From NCBI GenBank assembly GCA_017625775.1, contig JAGAKE010000014.1, forward strand, positions 100,845 to 164,844: a DNA stretch of 64,000 bases, in the 5' to 3' direction. Position numbers and translations under genes: made by a program. Positions 29,050-37,656 of the stretch are shown here, in pieces. The stretch comes from Fibrobacteraceae bacterium. GTDB lineage: Bacteria > Fibrobacterota > Fibrobacteria > Fibrobacterales > Fibrobacteraceae. Numbering within the stretch: the first letter of the stretch is position 1; every line of letters begins with the position of its first letter. The notes under the pieces are model-generated. The model was not told the origin of the DNA. It did not search any database and saw nothing but the letters and a program-made list of their open reading frames with translations.

Positions 29050-29731
29050 GTTACTTGAAATCAAACAATGTCAGTTTGGAGCGGAAAAACCCTTGTTGAA
29101 TCCATTTGATTTTTCTTTAGTGTCTGGAGAAGTGGTGGCTTTGTTAGGGGAAAATGGAGTAGGAAAGTCAACGTTTATGAATCTCTGTGTTGGCAACGCT
29201 AAATTACATTCAGGAGAAATATTTCTTGGTAAGCAAAATCAATTAGATTTAAGTTATCGTGAGTTATTTCGTAAAATAAGTTTAGTTAGAAGTCATTTAC
29301 AAATTCCAGAAAGAATTCTTGTCAAAGATTTTGTGTCATTGGGATTGGAAAGTAGAAATTTCGAGCGTGTGAAATCTGCGTTAGAAAAAACAGAGACTTT
29401 AGAATTCTTAAATAGACCGTTAATTACCTTAAGTGATGGAGAACGCTCAAGAGTTTTGTTGGCTGAAGCGCTAGTGAGAAATACATCGTTATTGCTTTTA
29501 GACGAACCGACAGCTTTTTTAGATGTTCCGCACTCTTTAGCTTTATTTAAACTTTTAAAAAGAATTGCTCAGGAAGAAAATAAAGGTGTACTTATCTCAA
29601 CTCATCAGGTAGAACATGCGTTACGTTATTCGGATCGTTTGCTTGTTTTTCTAAAAAATGGCAATGTGTATTCTGGAAAAAAAGATGAGTTATTAAATAA
29701 AGGAGTTTTGTCGTGGGCAGAAATAAGTTAG
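29042..29731 (+). CDS. FecE/BtuD-type ABC transporter ATP-binding protein
   Basis: Cytoplasmic ATPase of 229 residues that powers the adjacent FecCD-type permease. Walker A is GENGVGKST, the signature is LSDGERSRVLLAEAL (LSDGE rather than LSGGQ, frequent in this subfamily), Walker B is LLLLDEPTAFLD, and the switch is STHQVEHAL. It overlaps the permease by 8 bp and the following TraB/GumN gene by 19 bp, so the three are translationally coupled. It is slightly shorter than typical FecE (~255), mainly at the C-terminus. Confidence 0.93.
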   Translation: MLKLLEIKQCQFGAEKPLLNPFDFSLVSGEVVALLGENGVGKSTFMNLCVGNAKLHSGEIFLGKQNQLDLSYRELFRKISLVRSHLQIPERILVKDFVSLGLESRNFERVKSALEKTETLEFLNRPLITLSDGERSRVLLAEALVRNTSLLLLDEPTAFLDVPHSLALFKLLKRIAQEENKGVLISTHQVEHALRYSDRLLVFLKNGNVYSGKKDELLNKGVLSWAEIS

Positions 29732-30630
29732 TGATAAATTTATTTGGAATGTTATTTTGTTTTCTTTTAACAAGTTGTTCTTCAATACCATATTTTTTCA
29801 AAGATGGAAATCACTTATTGTGGAAAGTATCAGATGAAAATTCTTCTGTATGGCTTTTTGGAAGTATTCATTTTGCAGATTCTTCTTTTTACCCGTTGCC
29901 GAGTGAAATTGAAAATGCCTTTAGAAATTCTACTGCTTTAGCCGTAGAAATGGATATTTCTGATTCTGAAACTCAAGAGAAAACTGCTGAAGAATTTCTT
30001 AAAGAGGGAATGTTTACTGATGGTCGTACCTTGAAAGATGTTTTGCCTGATTCATTGTGGAAAACATTGGATAGTATTTCTACAACTTTAGGAATGAAAA
30101 CAGAGAATTTTTTACCAATGCGTCCTTGGAGTGCAGCAACTTTAATTGCTTCTGCAGCTATTGCTTCAACAGGCATTCAGCAAGAACTAGGAATAGATAT
30201 GGTAATGCTTGATAGTGCATACGCTCAAGGTAAAGAAATTATTGCTTTAGAAACTCCAGAAGAACAAGTGGAAAGTCTTTCAAAATCAGAAGGTTCCGAG
30301 GAAACAGATGGAATTGCTTATTTAGAATCAACATTTCGTGAATATTCTAAGTTAGATCAAATGATTAAGGAAGTTATTTCTGCATGGAAGCGAGCAGATG
30401 TTGTAAGCCTTCAAAAAAGTTTATCCGCAGATCAGAATATGAATGAAAGTGAAAAACGATTAAATGAAAGAATGTTTAATCAAAGAAATAAAAAAATGAA
30501 AAAAGAAATTTTAAACTTTTTAGAAAATGATAAACAAGTATTTGTTGTAGTGGGCGTTGGGCATTTAATTCTTGAAAATAATCTTCTTGAAATGCTTTCG
30601 GAAAATGGTCTAAAAATACAAAGATATTGA
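29713..30630 (+). CDS. TraB/GumN family lipoprotein
   Basis: Predicted lipoprotein of 305 residues with lipobox LTSC after the hydrophobic segment LFGMLFCFLLTSC. The domain belongs to the TraB/GumN (erythromycin-esterase-like or Tiki-like metalloprotease) family, with LWKVSDENSSVWLFGSIHFA, VEMDIS and the C-terminal VVVGVGHLILENNLL. The conserved Gly-Ser-Ile-His and GxGH motifs are the expected metal ligands. GTG is the start, with AGGAG 7 nt upstream. It is coupled to the ABC genes, so a role in metal or heme handling is possible. Only 3 bp separate its stop from the convergent regulator gene. Confidence 0.88.
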   Translation: MGRNKLVINLFGMLFCFLLTSCSSIPYFFKDGNHLLWKVSDENSSVWLFGSIHFADSSFYPLPSEIENAFRNSTALAVEMDISDSETQEKTAEEFLKEGMFTDGRTLKDVLPDSLWKTLDSISTTLGMKTENFLPMRPWSAATLIASAAIASTGIQQELGIDMVMLDSAYAQGKEIIALETPEEQVESLSKSEGSEETDGIAYLESTFREYSKLDQMIKEVISAWKRADVVSLQKSLSADQNMNESEKRLNERMFNQRNKKMKKEILNFLENDKQVFVVVGVGHLILENNLLEMLSENGLKIQRY

Positions 30631-30633
30631 AAA

Positions 30634-31989
30634 TTAAGAATCTTTGATAGACAATCCAAGTCTTTTAGCTCTAGCATAAAAAACAGTTCGAGCCATTCCT
30701 AATTCTTTTGCTACTTTAGAAACAGAACCTTCTTTAGCGTGTAATCTTGCTTTTAAAAATTTAATTTCTTGTTGTTCTTGTAGCAATTTAAATTCTTGAT
30801 AAGATAAATCCTGCCATTGATTTGGGAGTTTGTCTTCTTCTTTTAATGCAGTTTCTGTGAGTAGAGAAAAATCTTCTGGTAAAAGAATGTCTGTTTCAGA
30901 AAGAATAACCGCACGATGCACAGCATTTTCCAATTCACGAATATTTCCAGGCCAAGGATAATTTTGCAAAAATTTCATTGTTTTTTCGTGAAATTCAATA
31001 TTTCTTCCTGCGTATATTTTGGCGAAATGGCGAGCTAAAAGCGGAATATCACTTGGGCGTTCTCTAAGAGCTGGAACATACAAGGGAAAAATATTAAGTC
31101 TATAATAAAGGTCTTCTCTGAATTTTCCTTGCAAAACATCTTGACGCAAATCTCTATTGGTGGCCGCAATCACACGCACAGAAATTTTAACGTTTTTAGA
31201 CGTTCCGACAGCACGGATTTCTCCTTCTTGTAATACTCTTAATAGTTTTGCTTGAGTACTTAAAGGCATTTCTCCGATTTCATCTAAGTATAAAATTCCG
31301 CCATTAGCTTCTTCAAAAAGTCCTTTCCGATCTCGATCAGCACCAGTAAAAGCACCTTTGGCATGGCCAAAAAGTTCGCTATCGAAAAGAGTTTCTGGAA
31401 TAGCACTACAGTTTACAGAAATAAATGGTGTTTGCCCACAAGCAACAAGCCTTGCAACCAATTCTTTACCAGAACCAGATTCTCCTTGGATAAGAACGGT
31501 TCGAGTGACGTCTTGATTTTTTTTTGTGGTAAAAACTTTTTTCTTTAAAATTTTTTTGATTTGTTGGATTAAAGAATTTCGTTCTTCACTAGCTCCAATA
31601 ATTTGGTTAGAAAGAGAAACAAAATGTTTTCTTAACTCAACAATTTTTTGCAAATCAGAAAGATGACGGCTTAAATCTAAACGAACGTGTTCTTTGGAAA
31701 GGAGCACCGAAAAAAGATTTTTTTCTTCTTCTGTAATGGATTCGGGAAACTGGCAATAAGCAATCGATTCTCCATCTTGCATTAACTTTGAAAAAGAATT
31801 CAAAAAATCAGGGATGTTTTTTGCATAATCCAAATCAAGAATTAATATATCTGGAGTGGAATGGGGTAGTTTTGATTCAATGGAATGAATGTATTTTCTG
31901 TGGTCTAAAGCTTGGAGATACCCTTGAATTAAAGAAGCTGTATCATCTTCTTCATTTGCCAAGAAAACCACATTCATTTGAGAAAGCAT
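30634..31989 (-). CDS. Sigma54-dependent response-regulator-like activator (NtrC family)
   Basis: Bacterial enhancer-binding protein of 451 residues. The N-terminal ~120 residues resemble a receiver ([11 protein letters not shown] with [10 protein letters not shown] carrying a possible phospho-Asp) but are divergent. The AAA+ core has [27 protein letters not shown] (intact GAFTGA sigma54 contact loop) and [12 protein letters not shown] Fis-type HTH ([20 protein letters not shown]) closes the protein. The start at 31989 is supported by AGGG 5 nt upstream. It begins 1 bp after proC, which follows rho, so it is likely co-transcribed with housekeeping genes and no partner kinase is adjacent. Confidence 0.92.
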   Translation of the reverse strand: MLSQMNVVFLANEEDDTASLIQGYLQALDHRKYIHSIESKLPHSTPDILILDLDYAKNIPDFLNSFSKLMQDGESIAYCQFPESITEEEKNLFSVLLSKEHVRLDLSRHLSDLQKIVELRKHFVSLSNQIIGASEERNSLIQQIKKILKKKVFTTKKNQDVTRTVLIQGESGSGKELVARLVACGQTPFISVNCSAIPETLFDSELFGHAKGAFTGADRDRKGLFEEANGGILYLDEIGEMPLSTQAKLLRVLQEGEIRAVGTSKNVKISVRVIAATNRDLRQDVLQGKFREDLYYRLNIFPLYVPALRERPSDIPLLARHFAKIYAGRNIEFHEKTMKFLQNYPWPGNIRELENAVHRAVILSETDILLPEDFSLLTETALKEEDKLPNQWQDLSYQEFKLLQEQQEIKFLKARLHAKEGSVSKVAKELGMARTVFYARAKRLGLSIKDS

Positions 31990-31990
31990 T

Positions 31991-32815
31991 TTACCCTAAT
32001 TCTTTAGAACGTTTGGTTGCTGCTTTTACTGTTTCCATTAAGGTTCCGCGAAAGGAATTGTTTTCAAGAACTTCTAAGCCAGCAATTGTTGTTCCGCCAG
32101 GGGAAGAAACCATAGCAGAAAGATCTGCTGGAGATTTTTTAGATTCTTTCAATAAAGCAACGCTACCTTCAACAGTACTTATTGCTAGTTTCGACGCTGC
32201 TTCTCTAGACAATCCCATTGAAACTCCGCCACGAATTAAACCTTCGATAAATTCAAAAACATAAGCAGGACCGCTGCCAGATAAACCAGTAACAGCGTCC
32301 ATCCAGGATTCCTGAACTCGGCAGGTTGTACCAACAGAGTCAAAGATAGATTCTGCAAAAGTGAGAGTTTCTTCTGAAACGCCATCGCTTGCTAGTGCTA
32401 TAGTTCCTTTTCCGACAGTTAAAGGGAGATTTGGCATGATTCTTACGATTTCAGTATTACCAATAGATTGGCGAATTTTTTCTTTAGTAACGCCAGCCAT
32501 AATGGAAATAACCGTTTTCTTTTCAATGTCTGGTAAGCTATCATTTTGTTTGTTTTGAAGTTCTTCATTCCAAACAGCAGGAAGCTTTGAAAAAATTTGC
32601 GGTTTCACGCAAAGCAACAAAATATCTGCATTCCCGTAGCCTTCTGAAAATTTATGAACTCTTTTAACTCCTAGCGTTTCTAGCGCGGAAGCCACTGAAT
32701 CAGATGGTTCAAAAAAAGAAATTTGTTGAACAGGGTAGCCAGCTCGAACTAAGCCTTTTAAAATGGCTCCGCCCATGTTACCAGCTCCAATAAAGAAAAT
32801 AGAACGTTGTTTCAT
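31991..32815 (-). CDS. proC: Pyrroline-5-carboxylate reductase
   Basis: Catalyses the final step of proline synthesis, NAD(P)H-dependent reduction of 1-pyrroline-5-carboxylate. The 274 residues include the Rossmann motif [32 protein letters not shown] and the family signature [15 protein letters not shown] with the following [14 protein letters not shown]. It sits in the rho-proC-regulator transcript with gaps of 7 and 1 bp. Length and motifs are complete. Confidence 0.97.
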   Translation of the reverse strand: MKQRSIFFIGAGNMGGAILKGLVRAGYPVQQISFFEPSDSVASALETLGVKRVHKFSEGYGNADILLLCVKPQIFSKLPAVWNEELQNKQNDSLPDIEKKTVISIMAGVTKEKIRQSIGNTEIVRIMPNLPLTVGKGTIALASDGVSEETLTFAESIFDSVGTTCRVQESWMDAVTGLSGSGPAYVFEFIEGLIRGGVSMGLSREAASKLAISTVEGSVALLKESKKSPADLSAMVSSPGGTTIAGLEVLENNSFRGTLMETVKAATKRSKELG

Positions 32816-32822
32816 TTTTTTT

Positions 32823-34703
32823 TTACCGGTTCATGATTTGTAAAAATTCAGCATTGTCCTTAGCGTCTTTCATTTTTTCACGCATAAATTCAATAGCTTC
32901 ATTGGCTGTGTGATCTTGAAGATAACGGCGTAAAATATAAACGCGACGTAAGGTTTCTTCGTCTAATAAAAGTTCTTCTTTTCGAGTTCCTGATTTGAAA
33001 AGATCAATGGCCGGCCAAATTCGTTTTTCTGCAATTCTTCTATCTAAAACGACTTCCATGTTGCCTGTACCTTTGAATTCTTCAAAAATCACTTCATCCA
33101 TACGGCTGCCGGTTTCAATTAGAGCGGTCCCGATAATCGTTAGAGAACCTCCGTTTTCAATTTTCCTAGCAGCACCAAAAAATCTTTTTGGACGTTGGAG
33201 CGCCATGGCATCTACACCACCAGAAAGAATTTTTCCAGAATGAGGAATTACAACGTTATTAGCTCTAGCAAATCTTGTAATGGAATCCAAAAGAATTACG
33301 ACATCTTTTCCGTATTCTACAAGGCGTTTAGCTTTTTCAAGAACCATATCAGCAACCTGAACATGGCGTTCTGGTGGTTCATCAAAAGTTGAGGCTAAAA
33401 CTTCGCCTTTTACGTTGCGACGCATTTCAGTCACTTCTTCAGGGCGTTCATCGATCAACAAAACGAGTAAAACAACATCTGGGTGGTTTTGTGAAATGGC
33501 GTTTGCAATATTTTGTAAAAGAACCGTTTTTCCAGTACGTGGAGGAGCGAGAATAATACTTCTTTGGCCTTTTCCGATAGGCATGAAAAGATTCATGATT
33601 CTCGTACTATATTCTTGTTGTTGCCATTCAAGATTTAATTGTTCGTATGGGTGAAGCGGCGTGAGGTATTCAAAAGCAACGCGTTTTTTTGCTCGAATTG
33701 GATCGTCACCATTTACAGTATTGATGTATTGTAAAGAGAAATATTTTTCGTTATCTCTTGGCTTTCTCACTTGACCTGTAATTGTATCGCCTGTTTTAAG
33801 TTCAAAACGTTTAATTAAATATGGCGGAATATAAATATCATCGGGGCCAGCTAAGTAGTTGTGTTCAGGGTTGCGTAAAAAACCATAACCTTCATTTAGA
33901 ATTTCAAGAACACCTTCTGTGTATATAGGCACATCTTCACCAGTCGTTGCGGCCAAGATTCTATAAATTAAAGCTTGTTTGCGAAGGCGACGACCATCAG
34001 AAATTTCCAACTCTTGAGCCATACGTTGCAATTCAAACATAGGCTCTTTACGCAGATTTTTCCATTTTTCCATGGCCTCAGCCACTTTTTCTGGATCTGG
34101 TGGTGGTTGATTTTCTTCAATTTCTTCAGGGAAACGACGCATGTTTCTATTGAATTTATTATGTCGTCCGTTTTTGAAATTGTTAAATCGTTTGTCTTGG
34201 AATCGACGATTATCTCGATTGTCGGCGATTTCTTCTGGATTTTGATTCTGCTGAGCTGATTCTAATTCAGAAGTAGCATTTTCAGTATTAGTCGTTTCTG
34301 CATTATTTTCTGTGCTTTGAGAAGTTTCTTGTGTTTCAGTATATTCAACAGAAGTATTTGCGACAGGCATTTCTGTTTGAACTTGAACTTCTTGAGCTAC
34401 AGTTGGTTCAGGAAGTTCGTTTGGTATTTGAATAGAACTTTCTGTAGATTCAACTGGAGAAGTTTCTTCTTTAGTTGATTTTTTTGAGGTTCGAGTCGAT
34501 TTCTTAGCTGGTTTTGTAGCCGTTTCCTCGTTGCTTTTTTTGGCTTGTCTGGTGCGACGTTTTGGCTCTTGTTCTTCTAAAGAAACAGGATTATCTTCAG
34601 GGAATAAAATAGGCGCGGCTAAATCACCAAGTGCGTTTAAATCCGGTTCTGCATTTGGGTCTATTGTGTCAGATAAAAGGGTTGTTTTTGATTTTTTTGG
34701 CAC
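32823..34703 (-). CDS. rho: Transcription termination factor Rho with long disordered N-terminal extension
   Basis: Hexameric RNA helicase that terminates transcription. The core occupies residues ~210-626, with the Rho N-terminal helical domain, the cold-shock RNA-binding domain ([14 protein letters not shown]), Walker A (PPRTGKT, ~390) and [15 protein letters not shown]. Residues 1-~200 are an added low-complexity region. It is first Lys/Glu/Thr-rich, then Gln/Asn/Glu-rich ([10 protein letters not shown]), and ends in an Arg/Asn/Phe-rich stretch ([20 protein letters not shown]). The GTG start at 34703 has AAGGA 7 nt upstream. Such insertions occur in Rho of several phyla and can alter RNA binding or phase behaviour. 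Confidence 0.97.
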   Translation of the reverse strand: MPKKSKTTLLSDTIDPNAEPDLNALGDLAAPILFPEDNPVSLEEQEPKRRTRQAKKSNEETATKPAKKSTRTSKKSTKEETSPVESTESSIQIPNELPEPTVAQEVQVQTEMPVANTSVEYTETQETSQSTENNAETTNTENATSELESAQQNQNPEEIADNRDNRRFQDKRFNNFKNGRHNKFNRNMRRFPEEIEENQPPPDPEKVAEAMEKWKNLRKEPMFELQRMAQELEISDGRRLRKQALIYRILAATTGEDVPIYTEGVLEILNEGYGFLRNPEHNYLAGPDDIYIPPYLIKRFELKTGDTITGQVRKPRDNEKYFSLQYINTVNGDDPIRAKKRVAFEYLTPLHPYEQLNLEWQQQEYSTRIMNLFMPIGKGQRSIILAPPRTGKTVLLQNIANAISQNHPDVVLLVLLIDERPEEVTEMRRNVKGEVLASTFDEPPERHVQVADMVLEKAKRLVEYGKDVVILLDSITRFARANNVVIPHSGKILSGGVDAMALQRPKRFFGAARKIENGGSLTIIGTALIETGSRMDEVIFEEFKGTGNMEVVLDRRIAEKRIWPAIDLFKSGTRKEELLLDEETLRRVYILRRYLQDHTANEAIEFMREKMKDAKDNAEFLQIMNR

Positions 34704-34981
34704 GAAAATGTCCTTGATGAAATGAATTGCTCGATAACTCGAGATTAAAGATGAATATATGAAACCAATTAATCAAACTTGCCGCTCTATATTTTATAAA
34801 GAGAAAAAACAAGAATGAAAATATAAAAAAGGAATGAATTAAATTTATCTCCAACGAGATGGTTCAAAAATAGTAAAAAAAATAAAAAAAGGAAAGAGTT
34901 TTTTACCTTTTTCTGTGATGTAATACTTTGAAATAAAAAAAATTAAAATGGTTTTGTTAAAGATTATTCTATATTAGGGTT

Positions 34982-35494
34982 GTGAAACAATTAGAACGAG
35001 TTTTTGTCGCATTAGGCTCCAACTTATCCCCTAGGGGGAAACATCTTGCCGATGCTCGTGAAATTTTACGTCGTATTTCTTTAGGCGGATGGAAAGAAAG
35101 CCGAATTTATGAAACTCCACCCGTTGGACCACCGGGGCAGGGACCTTATCTCAATCAAGTAGTTTCTTTTTGGTATTCCCAAGGTGAAACCAGATTGCTT
35201 CATTACTTAAAAGGAGCTGAATTGCTTCTAGGACGCAGGCCGAGTGGGCGTTGGTGTGCTAGAGAGATTGATATGGATTTGCTATATTATGGCAACAGGA
35301 TTCGCACGGGGCGTCCAGAACTACCACATAAGGAAATTGCAAAAAGGCAGTTCGTGTTAGTTCCTATGACCGATGTAGATCCTGATTGGATGGATCCGCT
35401 GTCAGGGATGTCTGTTCGGCAGATGCTAGTTAATTTGCAAAATTCAGAAGGAGTATTGGATTTCCCAGTTGTATCCAAGGAGAGCGAAGAATGA
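34982..35494 (+). CDS. folK: 2-amino-4-hydroxy-6-hydroxymethyldihydropteridine pyrophosphokinase
   Basis: Transfers pyrophosphate from ATP to hydroxymethyl-dihydropterin in folate synthesis. In the 170 residues, VFVALGSNLSPRGKHL opens the fold, YETPPVGPPGQGPYLNQV forms the pterin loop, and LLGRRPSGRWCAREIDMDLL carries the HPPK signature with the metal-binding aspartates. The proposed start is GTG at 34982 with only a weak AGGG nearby. The stop overlaps the following kinase start (ATGA), so they are translationally coupled. The 278 bp upstream hold only promoter-like AT-rich DNA shared with the divergent rho. Confidence 0.95.
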   Translation: MKQLERVFVALGSNLSPRGKHLADAREILRRISLGGWKESRIYETPPVGPPGQGPYLNQVVSFWYSQGETRLLHYLKGAELLLGRRPSGRWCAREIDMDLLYYGNRIRTGRPELPHKEIAKRQFVLVPMTDVDPDWMDPLSGMSVRQMLVNLQNSEGVLDFPVVSKESEE

Positions 35495-36165
35495 ATATTC
35501 CAGAACATATTCGTTATTTAGCGATAGAAGGAACTATTGGAGTCGGAAAGACGTCTCTTTCTAAAATGCTTGTTGATTATTGGAATGAACAGTTAGGCGA
35601 TTCTTGTGGAGTTTCTTTTTTAGAAGAAAAATTTGATAACAATCCATTCCTAGAAAAGTTTTATGTACGCCCCGATGAATATGCTTTTCAAACGCAACTT
35701 TTCTTTTTGATTTCTCGTTTAAAAGAACTTCAAAATAACGCCACGCAAAACGATATGTTTCGTCGTTTATTAGTGAGCGATTATACATTTGATAAAGATC
35801 GAATTTTTGCTGCGCAAAATTTAACAGACGATGAATTTTCTATGTATGACACTGTATCAAGAGCTTTGTCATCAAATTTACCAACTCCAGATTTTATTAT
35901 TTATTTGCAAGCTGGGGTAGATACATTATTGAAAAGGATTCGCCATCGTAATCGTGAAATGGAAAGAAATATTCAAGGCGATTATCTTTGGAATCTTCAG
36001 CAGCGCTTTGATCATCATTTTTGGCATTATTCAAATTGCCCAGTAATGATTATCAATACAGACAGAATTGATTTTGTTCATTGTCCTGAACACTTTCAAG
36101 AACTAGTAGCTATGATTGAAAAATGGCCTATTGGAACCACGTATTATGCACCAGAAGGAAAATAG
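35491..36165 (+). CDS. Deoxynucleoside kinase (deoxyadenosine/deoxyguanosine kinase type)
   Basis: Phosphorylates purine or pyrimidine deoxynucleosides for salvage. The 224 residues show the P-loop IEGTIGVGKTSLSKML, the substrate-side FLEEKFDNNPFLEKFY, the QTQLFFLISRLKEL helix, and the DRS-like VSDYTFDKDRIFA. The lid-arginine region RIRHRNREMER follows. It starts at the ATGA overlap with folK and is followed 1 bp later by panC, so folK-kinase-panC is an operon of cofactor and nucleotide genes. Which deoxynucleoside it prefers cannot be told. Confidence 0.92.
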   Translation: MNIPEHIRYLAIEGTIGVGKTSLSKMLVDYWNEQLGDSCGVSFLEEKFDNNPFLEKFYVRPDEYAFQTQLFFLISRLKELQNNATQNDMFRRLLVSDYTFDKDRIFAAQNLTDDEFSMYDTVSRALSSNLPTPDFIIYLQAGVDTLLKRIRHRNREMERNIQGDYLWNLQQRFDHHFWHYSNCPVMIINTDRIDFVHCPEHFQELVAMIEKWPIGTTYYAPEGK

Positions 36166-36166
36166 T

Positions 36167-37021
36167 ATGAAAATTATTAAATCCATCCAAGAACTTCGAG
36201 ATACATTAAAAACATTTCGTCGTGAAGGAAAAACGATAGGTCTAGTTCCTACAATGGGAGCTCTTCATCGTGGGCATGCAAGCTTAATCGATGCTAGTTC
36301 TGCTCGTGCTGATATTACAGTGGTTAGTGTTTTTGTGAATCCAATTCAGTTTGGAAAAAATGAAGATTTAGACAAATATCCGCGTCGTTTAGAAGCAGAT
36401 AGTGAATTGGCAAATGCTCATGGAGCTTCTATTATCTTCGCACCAACCGCAGAAGAAATGTATCCAAATGGCGAACCAGAAACTTATGTTCGTAATAAAC
36501 CACTAGAAAGTTTATATTGCGGTTCTTATCGTCCAGGACATTTCCGTGGAGTGTTGACGGTTGTCGCTAAGTTGTTCTTAATTTGCCTTCCTGATTTTGC
36601 TTTCTTTGGGGAAAAAGATTATCAACAAGTTTTTCTTATTGAAGAAATGGTGCGTACATTGAATTTCCCTGTGGAAATTGTGCGAGTTCCAATTGTTCGC
36701 GAAGAAAGTGGTCTAGCTCTTTCTAGCCGAAATGAATACTTGTCAGAAGAAGAACGTAAAAATGCTCTAAGCATTCATCAGGGTTTATTAGCGGCAAAAT
36801 CTGCTTACCTTGCAGGAGAAAGAAGTGTTACGAAACTTCGTAATTTGGTGATTCAACCAATTCTTTTAAATCGTGGAAGTGTGCAATATGTTGAAATTGT
36901 TTCAACTTCTACTTTAGAAAAGAAAGTAGGGCATTTAGGAAATGAAAAATTAGTGATTTTGCTTGCCGCGTTCTTTGGGAAAACGCGCTTAATCGACAAC
37001 ATTGAACTTGAAATGGTTTAG
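36167..37021 (+). CDS. panC: Pantothenate synthetase
   Basis: Condenses pantoate and beta-alanine with ATP in coenzyme A synthesis. The 284 residues carry LVPTMGALHRGHASLI (the HIGH-type nucleotide-binding motif), VVSVFVNPIQFGKNEDLDKY, GHFRGVLTVVAKL and FFGEKDYQQ, followed by LALSSRNEYLS, the KMSKS equivalent. The start at 36167 (MKIIKSIQELRD) has AGAAGGA upstream. The longer frame from 36116 would overlap the kinase gene and add non-homologous residues. No panB or panD is in the window. Confidence 0.97.
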   Translation: MKIIKSIQELRDTLKTFRREGKTIGLVPTMGALHRGHASLIDASSARADITVVSVFVNPIQFGKNEDLDKYPRRLEADSELANAHGASIIFAPTAEEMYPNGEPETYVRNKPLESLYCGSYRPGHFRGVLTVVAKLFLICLPDFAFFGEKDYQQVFLIEEMVRTLNFPVEIVRVPIVREESGLALSSRNEYLSEEERKNALSIHQGLLAAKSAYLAGERSVTKLRNLVIQPILLNRGSVQYVEIVSTSTLEKKVGHLGNEKLVILLAAFFGKTRLIDNIELEMV

Positions 37022-37024
37022 TTT

Positions 37025-37570
37025 TTAAAAGCAAATATTTTTTATTTCTTCACCGTTCTCTAATAAGTGAACGGTGAATTTTTTAGTTTCTAAAATACCG
37101 AAAGTAGGAGGGTTTCCTGCTTTCGGAAGACTTATAGAGCCTGGATTTAAAGTGAAAACACCATCTGGATTTTTTGATGCCGTATAGATATGAGTGTGGC
37201 CAGAAAGGTAAATGTCTGCTTTATAGTGTGAAAAATAATAAGGGTCAAAAAGATGCCCATGAGAAAGAAAAATTTTAGAATTATTTTCTTGGATTTCAGC
37301 AGAATCAGCCATACAAGGAAAGTCTAGCATCATTTGATCTACTTCTGCATCGCAGTTTCCTCGCACGGCAGTAATGATTTTTGATAAAGGATTTAGTAAT
37401 TCAGCGACTCCTGATGGATTGTGTCCTCCTGGCAGAGGATTTCTTGGGCCATGGTAGAGTAAATCACCTAGTAAAAAAATACGTTCACAAGAAAATACTT
37501 TAAAAAAATGAAGAGCTTGCTTTGTGGCTAAAGCAGAACCATGAATATCTGAAAGAACTAAAGTGCGCAT
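37025..37570 (-). CDS. yfcE: YfcE/MJ0936-type metallophosphoesterase
   Basis: Calcineurin-like phosphodiesterase of 181 residues with the five metal-binding motifs of the YfcE group: VLSDIHGS, LLGDLLYHGPRN, VRGNCDAEVD, LSHGHLFDP and LSGHTHIYT. Members hydrolyse simple phosphodiesters in vitro and their cellular substrate is unknown. Convergent with panC, 3 bp between stops. Confidence 0.9.
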   Translation of the reverse strand: MRTLVLSDIHGSALATKQALHFFKVFSCERIFLLGDLLYHGPRNPLPGGHNPSGVAELLNPLSKIITAVRGNCDAEVDQMMLDFPCMADSAEIQENNSKIFLSHGHLFDPYYFSHYKADIYLSGHTHIYTASKNPDGVFTLNPGSISLPKAGNPPTFGILETKKFTVHLLENGEEIKNICF

Positions 37571-37603
37571 TAGTAAAAATATTAGGATTTAAAAATAAAA
37601 TTT

Positions 37604-37644
37604 CTAAAAAAAAATCTCCTAATAGATTTCTATTAGGAGATTTA
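37604..37644 (-). terminator. Rho-independent terminator of the GH2-like gene
   Basis: Perfect 14-bp stem AAATCTCCTAATAG / CTATTAGGAGATTT (37613-37626 with 37631-37644). On the minus strand it is followed by a T-rich run (forward A-run 37607-37615), 13 bp beyond the stop of the gene at 37657. Confidence 0.9.
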
Positions 37645-37656
37645 AATAACTAAAAA

